From NCBI GenBank assembly GCA_947502595.1, contig CANNAM010000009.1, positions 1-64,000 of the forward strand: a stretch of 64,000 bases of DNA, given 5' to 3'. Position 1 is the first letter of the stretch. Every line of letters starts with the position of its first letter. The stretch comes from an uncultured Marinicella sp. GTDB taxonomy: Bacteria; Pseudomonadota; Gammaproteobacteria; Xanthomonadales; Marinicellaceae. The notes under the pieces were generated by a model. That model saw only the letters and a list, made by a program, of their open reading frames with translations. It ran no database searches and was not told where the DNA came from. Of the stretch, positions 17,395 through 26,932 are shown one piece after another. The position numbers were made by a program, and so were the translations under genes.

Positions 17395-20151
17395 ATGAAC
17401 GATAAAACCAACAAGCAAATCAAAGGCATTGCTGCGAACGAGTGGAAGCAGTTGTTGGCTTTGTTTGATGTTCTTACACAGTTACCTGCAGTTGAACAGG
17501 TGCAGCGATTAAGCCAGGAGCAACTGTCCCAAACAGCCAAAAATTTATTGCAAAAAATGCTGGCATCACAGCATCAGCCGCATGTGTTGGATACAACCAT
17601 TGACCCTTTGGTGGAAACGTTGTTGGGTGAAGATGCGATCTGCGTGCATGCCAATCCTGCTAACATCATTGGTCGCACTTTCGGTGCTTGGAAAGCGGTT
17701 TCAGCTTTGGGCTTAGGTGGCATGGGTCAGGTGTTTGTGGCCGAACGGGCCGATGGACAGTTTGAAAAACAGGTGGCGCTTAAAATCATCAAGTCTGGCC
17801 AGTTTTCTGCGCACAGTCAACAAAGGTTTATGGATGAAATGCGCACTTTAGCGCAGTTTGAGCACCCGCACATTGCCCATTTAATAGATGGTGGCAGCAG
17901 TGAAGAGGGCATCACTTATTTTGTTATGGAATTGGTCGATGGTGTACCTATTGTTGCGTATGCCAACGCCAAACGCTTGCCACTGGCTGAGCGCATTAAA
18001 TTGCTGCTGCAGGTAATTGACGCTGTGGAGTATGCACACCAAAGCTTAATTATTCATGGTGACATCAAGCCAGCCAATATTTTGGTCAATGAATCAGGCC
18101 AAGTGAAATTAGTGGATTTTGGTATTGCCCGCTCATTAGGTGATGAATCAACAGATAATTACCTGCCACAATTCAGCCCCAGTTATTCAGCGCCCGAACA
18201 GGTGCAAGGTCAAGTTTTAACTACTGCCAGTGATGTATTTGGCCTGTGTGCTGTGTTGTATGAGTTGTGTACTGGTTCATCACCCAGGAACAGCGAATCA
18301 AAAACTACGCAGCTTGAATTCATTGCCCACATCAGTGCGCCAATTACTGCAGCCTATATCACTTTTTTATACAACCAACGCCATCACCAATTGGGTACAT
18401 TATTGCCAAGTTATAAAACTTATGATCAGGCGCTGTCTCAAGAGCTGGGTGCCATCATTGATAAGGGGCTACAAATAGCCGTGCCCAAACGGTATAAGAA
18501 TACCACTGAGTTGCGGCGTGATTTGTTGTTGTTCCTTGAAGGCGCTGCAGTGCCGAGCTTTGCCACCAGTTGGCTGTATAGGTGTAAAAAATCGGTACTA
18601 AAACACAAGTGGCCAGTGGTGCTTTCAATGTTTGGTTTGTTGGTGCTTATTGGCGTTACCTTGGTTGCCATAAAGCAAGCACAATTGGCCCAACTTGAAG
18701 CCAATAAAGCCAATTGGGCCAATCAATTTTTACTCAGTATATTTGATCATGCAGATCCGGTAAAAAACCAACAAAACCCGATCACCGTGAATCAACTGAC
18801 AGCACAAGCTGCAGAACAGATTATGGAAGATGACAGCGAGTTGCTGTTAAAAACCACTTCATTAGGTATGCTCAGTCAAATTCAATATAAGTTAGGTGAG
18901 GTGGAATCTGCTGAACGCTTGATTACAGAACAAATTAATTTGCTGCAAAAACTGCCGGTTGATGACACGCAATTGGCGGCGGTTCATATCAAGGCTGGCA
19001 ATATCATGGAAGCTCAAGATAAGCTGGTAGAAGCCATTGATCACTATCGGCAAGCCTTACAATTGGTACCTATTACTGCACACTTTACCGAATCTTCTGT
19101 GCGTGCCAGTCTGGCCTTGGCCAACAGTTTATTGCGTCTCAATGAGCTAGATGAAACACGCCAGTTGATGACAACTTTGGTTGGTAAAACCGTGCAAATC
19201 GAAGCCTTACCAGCAGCTGATTCTGTGCTGTCTACGCTGTATGCGGTCAAAGCCAATTTGTTGCTTTCCGCACAACAGTTTGAGGCAGCCATAGCACAGC
19301 TGCAAGAGGCCAAAGTGATGGCTTTAAGGGTTGCAGGTGAGCCTTTATTGTACCCCCATATTTTGTCTCTAGAATCTGATGCATATTACGAAAGTGGTCA
19401 GTTAATCCAAGCAGCAGAGATTGACCGTGAATTGGTTGAGTATTTCAGTCATCATTTTGGTGAGGACCACCCGGAAACCATTGATAAATTGGGGCGGTTG
19501 GCAGTTTCACTTGCTGGTATGGGTGATTTACAAGCAGCCATCACAATCAACCAAAAGATAATAGCCAACTTAAAAGGCACTGAAATCAAAGGCCATCAAA
19601 TTCCAGCAGCCTATTTAAACATGGGTACCGCATACCAAGCATTGGGAGATGATAAAACAGCCATAGAAAACTATACGCAAGCACAAAAACTGTGGCCTCA
19701 ATTAAAACCCAGAATTGTCATTTATGAGGCTACAACTGAAGTGCGAATAGCACAATCTTTGTTGAACCTGAAGCAATATGATGAAGCACAAAAGTATTTT
19801 GCTTCAGCTTTAGCTCGGATTGAAAAGGAGTATGGTGTAGATCATGGTCTATTTGCCAGATTTCAAATTATGTATGTACCTCTGTTGTTAGAATTGGGTC
19901 GAGCTGAAGAAGCCAATGCCATTATTCCAGCTGCATATCAGCGTATGGTCATTGTTTACGGTGAGCATTCGAAAAATGCAGCGGTGGCAAAATTAAGATG
20001 GGCGCAGTTGAATGTATTATTGAATCATCCAGAAGTGGCAGCAGAACAAGCGGCCAGTGTCATTGAAGTATTAGATGTGGATGCTTACAGAAAGCGCAAC
20101 CAAGAGTTGATAGATTTGGCACAACAAATCAGTCAAATGGCTGATCAGTGA
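17395..20151 (+). CDS. transmembrane Ser/Thr protein kinase with C-terminal TPR region
   Basis: The 918-residue product has a cytoplasmic kinase domain at about 92-380: glycine loop LGLGGMGQVFVA, catalytic Lys in VALKIIK, HGDIKPANILV (His221), VDFGIA and APEQVQGQ. One membrane helix (about 405-427, WPVVLSMFGLLVLIGVTLVA) follows. A long alpha-helical region of TPR type comes next (about 480-900, e.g. AVHIKAGNIMEAQDKLVEAI, AYLNMGTAYQALGDDKTAIE), predicted periplasmic. HGD replaces the usual HRD, so the activation-loop arginine is missing. The catalytic Asp is kept, so it can be active. It probably phosphorylates the upstream sigma factor; the TPR part may sense an envelope signal. Both are inferences from gene order. 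Confidence 0.88.
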   Translation: MNDKTNKQIKGIAANEWKQLLALFDVLTQLPAVEQVQRLSQEQLSQTAKNLLQKMLASQHQPHVLDTTIDPLVETLLGEDAICVHANPANIIGRTFGAWKAVSALGLGGMGQVFVAERADGQFEKQVALKIIKSGQFSAHSQQRFMDEMRTLAQFEHPHIAHLIDGGSSEEGITYFVMELVDGVPIVAYANAKRLPLAERIKLLLQVIDAVEYAHQSLIIHGDIKPANILVNESGQVKLVDFGIARSLGDESTDNYLPQFSPSYSAPEQVQGQVLTTASDVFGLCAVLYELCTGSSPRNSESKTTQLEFIAHISAPITAAYITFLYNQRHHQLGTLLPSYKTYDQALSQELGAIIDKGLQIAVPKRYKNTTELRRDLLLFLEGAAVPSFATSWLYRCKKSVLKHKWPVVLSMFGLLVLIGVTLVAIKQAQLAQLEANKANWANQFLLSIFDHADPVKNQQNPITVNQLTAQAAEQIMEDDSELLLKTTSLGMLSQIQYKLGEVESAERLITEQINLLQKLPVDDTQLAAVHIKAGNIMEAQDKLVEAIDHYRQALQLVPITAHFTESSVRASLALANSLLRLNELDETRQLMTTLVGKTVQIEALPAADSVLSTLYAVKANLLLSAQQFEAAIAQLQEAKVMALRVAGEPLLYPHILSLESDAYYESGQLIQAAEIDRELVEYFSHHFGEDHPETIDKLGRLAVSLAGMGDLQAAITINQKIIANLKGTEIKGHQIPAAYLNMGTAYQALGDDKTAIENYTQAQKLWPQLKPRIVIYEATTEVRIAQSLLNLKQYDEAQKYFASALARIEKEYGVDHGLFARFQIMYVPLLLELGRAEEANAIIPAAYQRMVIVYGEHSKNAAVAKLRWAQLNVLLNHPEVAAEQAASVIEVLDVDAYRKRNQELIDLAQQISQMADQ

Positions 20152-20222
20152 GGGCATGAAACGCTCGTTTACTTATTTTGCTAAGAAAGCCAGGACTGTC
20201 AATTATTTTTATTAACTCTATT

Positions 20223-20241
20223 GACAATCATTCTCATTAGC
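20223..20241 (+). promoter_or_regulatory. Fur-box-like operator upstream of bfd
   Basis: The 19-mer GACAATCATTCTCATTAGC matches the Fur consensus GATAATGATAATCATTATC at 14 positions by eye. It lies about 36 bases before the bfd start. Iron-dependent repression of bfd by Fur is well known in other proteobacteria. Confidence 0.7.
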
Positions 20242-20276
20242 ATTTAAAATTAAGCTGTTCTCTTAATTAGATTGTT

Positions 20277-20501
20277 ATGTACGTTTGTATTTGTCACGGT
20301 GTGACTGAAAAAGACATCCAAAAAGCAGCCAAGCAAGGTGCCAATTCCTTACAAGACATTAAGTCAATGACTGGTTGTGGGACCGGCTGTGGTTCTTGTG
20401 TTGAGCTGGCCGCTGAAGTTTTGCAAGCCCATCACAACAAATCAACACCTGACTTTTTGCAAATTCTGCAACCTAATTCTGATTGGCAAGTTCCGGCCTA
20501 G
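20277..20501 (+). CDS. bfd: bacterioferritin-associated ferredoxin
   Basis: The 74-residue [2Fe-2S] protein of the BFD type starts MYVCICHGVTEKDIQKA, with C4-x-C6, and ends its domain in TGCGTGCGSC, giving the last C-x2-C pair. Bfd reduces the ferric core of bacterioferritin to release iron. The operator upstream and bfr downstream (94 bases) agree with this job. A C-terminal extension of about 20 residues (TPDFLQILQPNSDW) is unlike the short E. coli protein. Confidence 0.92.
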   Translation: MYVCICHGVTEKDIQKAAKQGANSLQDIKSMTGCGTGCGSCVELAAEVLQAHHNKSTPDFLQILQPNSDWQVPA

Positions 20502-20595
20502 TGCTTTCATTGCTGCAATATTTGGCTTTCTCATACCCAACTCGCGACGAATCATTTATAATCAATTTAACCCAATAACAATTGATTAAAAACTT

Positions 20596-21060
20596 ATGAA
20601 AGGTGACGCAAAAACCATCCAAATCTTGAATAAAGTTCTGTACAACGAACTGACCGCCATCAATCAGTATTTTATGCATTACAAAATACTGGAAGACATG
20701 GGCTTTTCCAAATTAGCAGAAAAGTCGAAGCAAGAGTCGATTGAAGAAATGAATCATGCCGATGCGCTGATGGAACGTATATTGTTCTTAGAAGGATTAC
20801 CTAATCTGCAACAGTTGGGCAAGTTGCGCATTGGGGAAACACCCATCGAAATGTTGCGCTGTGATTTGGCTTTGGAGCATGATGCCATTCCTGATTTACG
20901 TGATGGCATTGAATACTGTGAAAGTATTCGTGATTACATCAGTCGTGATCTGATGCAAAAAATCCTGGACGATGAAGAAGAGCATGTTGATTGGTTAGAA
21001 ACCCAGCTGGGCTTAATCGAAAAAGTCGGTGAGCAAAATTATTTACAATCTCAAATGTAA
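20596..21060 (+). CDS. bfr: bacterioferritin
   Basis: The 154-residue product is close in length and sequence pattern to E. coli Bfr ([60 protein letters not shown]). The ferroxidase ligands are present: Glu18 (NELTAIN), Glu51 and His54 (EEMNHAD), Glu94 (LALEHD), Glu127 and His130 (DEEEHVDW). The heme-ligand Met52 (IEEM) is also kept. It forms the 24-subunit iron store. It is in the same direction as bfd, with a terminator after it. Confidence 0.95.
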   Translation: MKGDAKTIQILNKVLYNELTAINQYFMHYKILEDMGFSKLAEKSKQESIEEMNHADALMERILFLEGLPNLQQLGKLRIGETPIEMLRCDLALEHDAIPDLRDGIEYCESIRDYISRDLMQKILDDEEEHVDWLETQLGLIEKVGEQNYLQSQM

Positions 21061-21081
21061 CTAGTCAAACACTCCCTATCC

Positions 21082-21123
21082 AAAGCATCCAATGACTGTA
21101 ACAAGTACTGGGTGCTTTTTTTG
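21082..21123 (+). terminator. intrinsic terminator after bfr
   Basis: A stem AAAGCATCCA / TGGGTGCTTT (21082-21091 and 21109-21118, one G-U pair) followed by a T run. Confidence 0.8.
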
Positions 21124-21286
21124 TTGTAATTTCATCTCAGGATTAAATAATTATTTGTAAAAAATAAAAATCTTTTTAAAATACCCTCAAATTATGTCCC
21201 TTCAGGGTCATTGGTTGATTTGTTAAAGCCCACGAGGTTTGGTGTTGCTTTGGCTGGTTTGATTGAATTTATCAATGGGTTTTAAT

Positions 21287-22762
21287 ATGAGTACTTTGGG
21301 GCTGTTTGTTATCTTTTATGTGGGTATTTCTATTGGCTTTGGCCTGTTGGCCGCTCGTCGAGTCAATAATTCAACTGATTACATCCTGGCAGGACGTTCT
21401 TTGCCAGTCTACATCACCATAGCAACGGTATTTGCAACCTGGTTTGGCTCTGAAGCCGTGTTAGGCGTACCTGCTACTTTTATGCGAGAAGGCATGGCGG
21501 GTATTGTTGCAGATCCTTTTGGTGCGGCCTTCTGTTTGATCTTTGTGGGTGCGTTCTTTGCCGCACGTTTGTACAGGATGAAACTGTTAACCATCAGTGA
21601 CTTTTACCAGCAGCGGTACAGTCGACAAGTGGAAGTGCTGGTTTCTATTGCCGTTTGTATCAGTTACCTGGGCTGGGTGGCCGCTCAAATTGTTGCTTTG
21701 GGTTTGACCATCAACTTAATTTCTGTGGGGTATATTTCGTTTGAATGGGGCATGGTTATAGGCCTGACCGTGGTGATGCTGTACACCATTTATGGCGGTA
21801 TGTGGTCAGTGGCCATTATGGACTTTATTCAAATGATGACCATATTGGCGGGTTTATTGGTGGTGGCATATTTGGTGGCTGGGCGTTTGGATGGTGGGGT
21901 GATGGAAGTAGTTGATCATGCCCAAGCACATGATAAATTCAATTTTTGGCCTGAGCTGAATACAGCAGCAGTGTTGGGTTTTATTGGTGCATTTGTTACC
22001 TTGGCGTTGGGGTCCATTCCACAACAAGATGTGTTTCAGCGGGTGATGTCTGCCAAGAATGAAAAAGTAGCGGTGCGCGGTACCATCATAGGTGGCGTGA
22101 TGTATTTGCTGTTTTGTTTTGTGCCGATATTCATCGTTTATGGGGCTTCTTTGCTTGACCCAGTGCTGGCCGAAACGCACATGGCCGTTGGTGGTGACCC
22201 ACAAAGAATCCTGCCTGAGTTTATTCTGCGTGATGTGCCTATTTGGGTGCAAGTGATGTTTTTTGGTGCGTTGTTGTCTGCCATCATGTCGACCGCTTCT
22301 GGAACCTTGTTGGCACCTTCGGCGATTTTAGCCAAAAACATCCTTAGGCAATGGCTGAATTTAAACGATCAACAATTACTGGTGGCTTTGCGTTTAACAG
22401 TGTTGGGTTTTGGATTGCTGGTGTTGTTGTATGCCTATTTAAGTAGTTCAGTGGGTTTGAGTATCTTTGAAATGGTAGAAAACGCTTATTTAGTGACTTT
22501 ATGTGGTGCTTTCGTGCCGCTGGCATTTGGTGTGTATTGGCAACGGGCCAACAATGCCGGGGCTTTGTTGTCAATTGCTTTGGGGGTGTTGAGTTGGGCG
22601 GCCATGGAAATCATCAGTTTGCAACTGTCAGCTGATGATGACGCCTTGTTGGTGCCGCCGCAATTGGTTGGGTTATTGATGGCCATAGTTGGCATGGTGT
22701 TAGGCAGTTTAATGCCTCGGTTTAAAAATGAATCAATTGCGCTGAAGCAAGCTTCAGAATAG
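21287..22762 (+). CDS. sodium:solute symporter family transporter
   Basis: The 491-residue protein has about 13 membrane helices and the signatures of the SSS (2.A.21) family: FGLLAARRVNNSTDYILAGR near the start, TWFGSEAVLGVPATFMREGM, DFYQQRYSRQVE, and GSIPQQDVFQRVMSAKN in the middle. ALLSAIMSTASGTLLAPS holds the Ser pair of the sodium site in helix 8. Substrate unknown; related proteins carry proline, pantothenate or short acids. In-frame starts also exist at 21275 (ATG) and 21263 (TTG). I chose 21287 because a GGG lies 7 bases before it, which is weak support. Confidence 0.88.
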   Translation: MSTLGLFVIFYVGISIGFGLLAARRVNNSTDYILAGRSLPVYITIATVFATWFGSEAVLGVPATFMREGMAGIVADPFGAAFCLIFVGAFFAARLYRMKLLTISDFYQQRYSRQVEVLVSIAVCISYLGWVAAQIVALGLTINLISVGYISFEWGMVIGLTVVMLYTIYGGMWSVAIMDFIQMMTILAGLLVVAYLVAGRLDGGVMEVVDHAQAHDKFNFWPELNTAAVLGFIGAFVTLALGSIPQQDVFQRVMSAKNEKVAVRGTIIGGVMYLLFCFVPIFIVYGASLLDPVLAETHMAVGGDPQRILPEFILRDVPIWVQVMFFGALLSAIMSTASGTLLAPSAILAKNILRQWLNLNDQQLLVALRLTVLGFGLLVLLYAYLSSSVGLSIFEMVENAYLVTLCGAFVPLAFGVYWQRANNAGALLSIALGVLSWAAMEIISLQLSADDDALLVPPQLVGLLMAIVGMVLGSLMPRFKNESIALKQASE

Positions 22763-22870
22763 ACTCAGTTGCAGGAGCTCAAAAATATATAGTGTGGGTA
22801 TTCTGTTGTAGGCGTGATGTTTTGAAAGCGCTGTGTGAAACAGCATAAAGCCTTTGGTCTGGTATTACAG

Positions 22871-22910
22871 CAACGGCCACCGTTTGAGTAAACGATAAGG
22901 GTGGCCGTTG
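22871..22910. terminator. hairpin between convergent symporter and queF genes
   Basis: A perfect 11-bp inverted repeat (CAACGGCCACC / GGTGGCCGTTG) with an 18-nt loop between the two convergent stop codons. T richness on either side is modest, so it is a probable, not certain, bidirectional terminator. Confidence 0.55.
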
Positions 22911-22923
22911 TTTGGTTAATGGC

Positions 22924-23277
22924 TTATTTTTTATGTTCGATGACCACGTCGGTATAGATACCACCACGGACATTGAATTTCATGGTGATTTTCATCCACT
23001 TAGGATCAGTGGCTGCGATTAAGTCATCTAAAATTTCATTGGTAACCGCTTCATGGAATGCACCGCGTTCGCGGAAGGTCCAGATGTATAGTTTCAGGGC
23101 CTTTAATTCTACGCATTTCTCATCTGGTTGATATTCGATTTTGATGGTGGCAAAATCAGGTTGGCCAGTTTTTGGGCACAAACAAGTGAATTCAGGAATG
23201 TCGATAATGATGGTATAATCCCTTTCTTGATTAGGATTAACAAATGTTTCGAGGTCTTTTGTGGGGTGCGTGGACAT
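22924..23277 (-). CDS. queF: NADPH-dependent 7-cyano-7-deazaguanine reductase (short form)
   Basis: The 117-residue product is a type I (unimodular) QueF, the enzyme that reduces preQ0 to preQ1 in queuosine synthesis. It has the nucleophilic Cys in [15 protein letters not shown], the family motif [20 protein letters not shown] with substrate and NADPH contacts, and the final strand [13 protein letters not shown]. It is a single gene, divergent from smc across 130 bases. Many gammaproteobacteria have the longer bimodular form, so the short form is worth noting. Confidence 0.93.
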   Translation of the reverse strand: MSTHPTKDLETFVNPNQERDYTIIIDIPEFTCLCPKTGQPDFATIKIEYQPDEKCVELKALKLYIWTFRERGAFHEAVTNEILDDLIAATDPKWMKITMKFNVRGGIYTDVVIEHKK

Positions 23278-23407
23278 GTTATTCTCTGGTTAATTTAAGA
23301 CTCTGAGGTCATTGCACTGACCTCATATTTCAATCAAGGGCGGAACAATACCCAAAAATGGACTATTTATCAAGAAAAATAAGCAGTACAGACACAATAC
23401 GCAATAA

Positions 23408-26400
23408 ATGAAATTATCAAAGATAAAGCTTGCGGGATTCAAATCCTTTGTTGATCCCACTGAAGTACTGATGCCCAGTAACCTGATTGGTGTGGTTGGC
23501 CCCAACGGTTGTGGCAAATCCAACATCATCGATGCGGTGCGTTGGGTGATGGGTGAAACATCAGCGAAAATGTTGCGTGGGGCCTCAATGACAGATGTGA
23601 TATTCTCTGGTTCATCCACGCGTAAACCAGTGAGTTTGGCAACGGTGGAGTTAATCTTTGATAATTCAGATGGACAACTCAAAGGCGAGTACGCCAGTTA
23701 CAACGAAATTTCCGTTAAGCGTCAAGTCAATCGCGACGCACAATCATTTTATTATTTGAATGGCAGTAAATGTCGCAAGAAAGACATCGTTGATTTATTT
23801 TTAGGCACCGGTTTGGGGCCCAGAAGTTACTCCATCATTGAACAAGGCATGATTTCAAATATAGTTGAGTCCAAGCCAGAAGATTTACGTGGTTACATTG
23901 AAGAGGCTGCTGGGGTTTCAAAATACCGAGAAAGGCGCCGTGAAACCGAACGACGAATCAAACGCACCAAAGAAAACTTAGAGCGCTTAGATGACCTGCG
24001 TACCGAAGTGGGTAAACACATCCAACATTTACAAAGGCAGGCTAAGAACGCGGAAAAATACACCGACTTAAAAGGTCAGTTTAAATTAATTAAAGCCGAA
24101 GTGTTGGCGCTCAGGTGGCAACAATGGAACAGCCAAGCAGAACAAGGCCAGCTTGAGGTAAAACAATTAGAAACCGCAGTTGAAAAAGCCAAAGCGGGAC
24201 AAACTGATGGTGAGAAAAACATCGAGCAACACCGCCTTGCTCACCAAACATTGAGTGATGAAAACAATAAGTTACAGGAACAACTGTATCAAATCAATGC
24301 CGAGATTGGCAAAATTGAACAAGCCATTGCACACTCTAAATCATTATCAGAAAGACACCAAAAAGATTTAAGCAACACCGAAACCAACCTGACAAATTCT
24401 CAGGCTCGATTAGAACTGGATCAACAAGAACTCAAACAGCAGCAAGACCTTTACGCCACTGCCAAGCCTAAAGAGGAAGAGCTGGCCCTACAATTGGAAC
24501 AGGCCCAAGAGCTGAACGAAACCAATGAAGAACAACAAGAGCAATGGCGTGCTGAATGGGACAGAAACAATGCGTTGATCGGCGAACACAGTCGCACGGT
24601 TGATGTGGAGAAAACCCGCATCACTTCATTGGAATCACACATGCTGCGCCAGGCCGATCGGCTGAAGTCTGTCAAACCAGGTGATAACAATGAATTGGTC
24701 AATAAATTGCAACAAGAATTGGCCGGTATTGCTGAACAATTGGAAACTCAGCAAGCCAAACATGACACTTTTGAGGCTTCGTTGGCGGAGCAAAAAGACC
24801 AGGTAGATTTGAATGTGGAGCGGGGCCAACAATTACGCAATCAAATAGACCAGGTACAACAGCAGTTGCACCAGGCCAAAGGTCGCCGTGGTTCATTGGT
24901 GACATTGCAACAAGCAGCCCAAGCCCAAGACAATGCTGAGTTACAACAGTGGATTAAGGACAACAAAGAGCTAAGCCAACAACGTTTGGCAGAACTGATT
25001 GAAGTTGATACGGGTTGGGAAACAGCGGTGGAAACTGTTTTGCAGCAGCGCTTACAGGCTTGGGTAACCAATAACCAAGATATTTATGCGGTGACTGCGG
25101 ATTGGTTGTTTGGCAACATGACAGCAGTACATTCAAGCCAGGGTGGCATAAAATCCCGGCCTGGCACTTTGGCAGAATGTGTCAAAGCCCCAGATGCGGT
25201 GCTTGAATGGTTCAATCAAATCAAGATATGTACGGACGTCGAAGCTGCTAGGGCGCTGACTGATAAGTTGGCTGCTGGAGAATCGGTGGTTACCCAACAG
25301 GGTGAATGGTTTGGACAAAACTGGGTACACATCAACCGAGGTGAACAAGCTGAAGGCTTTTTATTGCGTCAGAAAGAACTGAAAAAACTGGAAAAACAAA
25401 TAGCCATTGATGAAGCCCAATTGGCAGTTTTACAGGAACAATTAGAAACCAGTAAATCGGAACGTGTGTCATTGGCCGCTGGTGCTGAACAACTGCAATT
25501 AGATGTCAACATGTCACACCGTAAGCTATCAGAGCTGAATGGCTTGGTATTGAATAAGCAACAGTTGATTGAAAGAGAGCAACAGCAAAGCCAAGAAAAG
25601 GCCGCTGAAACCGCTCAAATCCAGCAACAAATGGCGGAAGATGAGAAGCAAGTTAAAAGTTCGCGGGCCAAGCTTGAAACAGCCATGAATGAATTGGCCA
25701 AGTTCGAACAGTTGAAAGTTAAGTTGTTAGATCAACAACAGTCATTTCAGCAGCAGTACCAACAGACCAAAGCGCAGTTGAATGACATTTCGAATCAGTA
25801 TTACCAACATAAAATGGGCTTGTCAGCGACCGGTAATAAAATTGAATCCTTACAACAAAACATTGAAAGAACCCAGCAATCGGTACAAGAGCTGGTAGCG
25901 CGCAAGGATGACTTGCTGAAACAATTGACCGAAGACATGGACCCAATCGAAGGCAAAAAACAAGCCTTGGATGATTTAATCAGCCAACGTTTGCGGACTG
26001 AAAAAGACCGTGATGCGATGCGCCAACAGGTCACCACTTCGCAGTCAAAATTGGATGAAATGGAGCGACTGCGTCATCAGCATCAAAGTTTGATTGATGA
26101 AACCCGCAACCAATTGGAGGCGGCTAAATTGGCCTACCAATCCAATGAATTGCGCGCCAACGGATTTGCTGAACAATTATTAGACCAAGGTTTTGAAGCT
26201 GCTGAGCTGCTAAAAACTCAGGGTGAAATTACGGCTGAAAATTTAGCTGGACTGATTGATAAAAAAGAACAACAAACCGAAAGGTTACACCACAATATTG
26301 TGCGTTTAGAACCGGTTAATCTGGCGGCGATTGAAGAGTTTGAAGAAGAGTCCAAACGCAAGCAATATTTAGATGAACAAAACGATGATTTAGAGCAGGC

Positions 26401-26920
26401 ACTGGAAACTTTGGAGCTGGCCATTGCGCGCATTGATAAAGACACCCGAACGTTATTCAAAGAGACCTTTGAAGCGGTTAACAGTAACATCAAACAGCTG
26501 TTTCCGCGTTTGTTTGGGGGCGGGCATGCTTATCTAGAGTTAACTGGTAATGATTTGTTGACCACTGGGGTGACCATCATGGCCAGACCACCAGGCAAAC
26601 GAGTTTCGAGTATCCAACTGCTCTCTGGTGGGGAAAAAGCATTGACTGCGGTGTCTTTGGTATTTGCTATATTCAATTTAAACCCAGCACCTTTTTGCAT
26701 GCTGGATGAGGTGGATGCGCCTCTGGATGATGCCAATGTAGGACGCTTTTCTGCGATGGTTGCTGAAATGTCAGAAAAGGTTCAATTCTTGTTTGTGTCG
26801 CACAACAAAGTCACCATGGAAATTGCCAACCAATTGATGGGTGTGACCATGCGTGAACCTGGTGTTTCACGCATGGTGAGCGTGGATTTGGCTGAAGCCG
26901 CACAATTGGCTTCCGAATAG
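23408..26920 (+). CDS. smc: chromosome segregation protein SMC
   Basis: The 1170-residue SMC ATPase has an N-terminal head with Walker A GPNGCGKSN at residues 31-39. A first long coiled coil rich in Gln/Glu/Lys follows (about 160-495), then a hinge (about 505-640) and a second coiled coil (to about 1010). The C-terminal head has the signature LLSGGEKALTAVSLVFAIF and Walker B FCMLDEVDAPLDD. It works as a dimer with ScpA/ScpB to compact and sort chromosomes. The ATG lies 130 bases from queF, divergent. The usual gammaproteobacterial neighbours zipA and ligA are not present; a ComF-family gene follows by 12 bases. Confidence 0.96.
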   Translation: MKLSKIKLAGFKSFVDPTEVLMPSNLIGVVGPNGCGKSNIIDAVRWVMGETSAKMLRGASMTDVIFSGSSTRKPVSLATVELIFDNSDGQLKGEYASYNEISVKRQVNRDAQSFYYLNGSKCRKKDIVDLFLGTGLGPRSYSIIEQGMISNIVESKPEDLRGYIEEAAGVSKYRERRRETERRIKRTKENLERLDDLRTEVGKHIQHLQRQAKNAEKYTDLKGQFKLIKAEVLALRWQQWNSQAEQGQLEVKQLETAVEKAKAGQTDGEKNIEQHRLAHQTLSDENNKLQEQLYQINAEIGKIEQAIAHSKSLSERHQKDLSNTETNLTNSQARLELDQQELKQQQDLYATAKPKEEELALQLEQAQELNETNEEQQEQWRAEWDRNNALIGEHSRTVDVEKTRITSLESHMLRQADRLKSVKPGDNNELVNKLQQELAGIAEQLETQQAKHDTFEASLAEQKDQVDLNVERGQQLRNQIDQVQQQLHQAKGRRGSLVTLQQAAQAQDNAELQQWIKDNKELSQQRLAELIEVDTGWETAVETVLQQRLQAWVTNNQDIYAVTADWLFGNMTAVHSSQGGIKSRPGTLAECVKAPDAVLEWFNQIKICTDVEAARALTDKLAAGESVVTQQGEWFGQNWVHINRGEQAEGFLLRQKELKKLEKQIAIDEAQLAVLQEQLETSKSERVSLAAGAEQLQLDVNMSHRKLSELNGLVLNKQQLIEREQQQSQEKAAETAQIQQQMAEDEKQVKSSRAKLETAMNELAKFEQLKVKLLDQQQSFQQQYQQTKAQLNDISNQYYQHKMGLSATGNKIESLQQNIERTQQSVQELVARKDDLLKQLTEDMDPIEGKKQALDDLISQRLRTEKDRDAMRQQVTTSQSKLDEMERLRHQHQSLIDETRNQLEAAKLAYQSNELRANGFAEQLLDQGFEAAELLKTQGEITAENLAGLIDKKEQQTERLHHNIVRLEPVNLAAIEEFEEESKRKQYLDEQNDDLEQALETLELAIARIDKDTRTLFKETFEAVNSNIKQLFPRLFGGGHAYLELTGNDLLTTGVTIMARPPGKRVSSIQLLSGGEKALTAVSLVFAIFNLNPAPFCMLDEVDAPLDDANVGRFSAMVAEMSEKVQFLFVSHNKVTMEIANQLMGVTMREPGVSRMVSVDLAEAAQLASE

Positions 26921-26932
26921 CGTTCAACGACC

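Noticed and set aside
21854-22252. 132-codon open frame antisense to the sodium:solute symporter gene
   Set aside because: His/Gln/Asn-rich shadow of membrane-helix codons; no support of its own.
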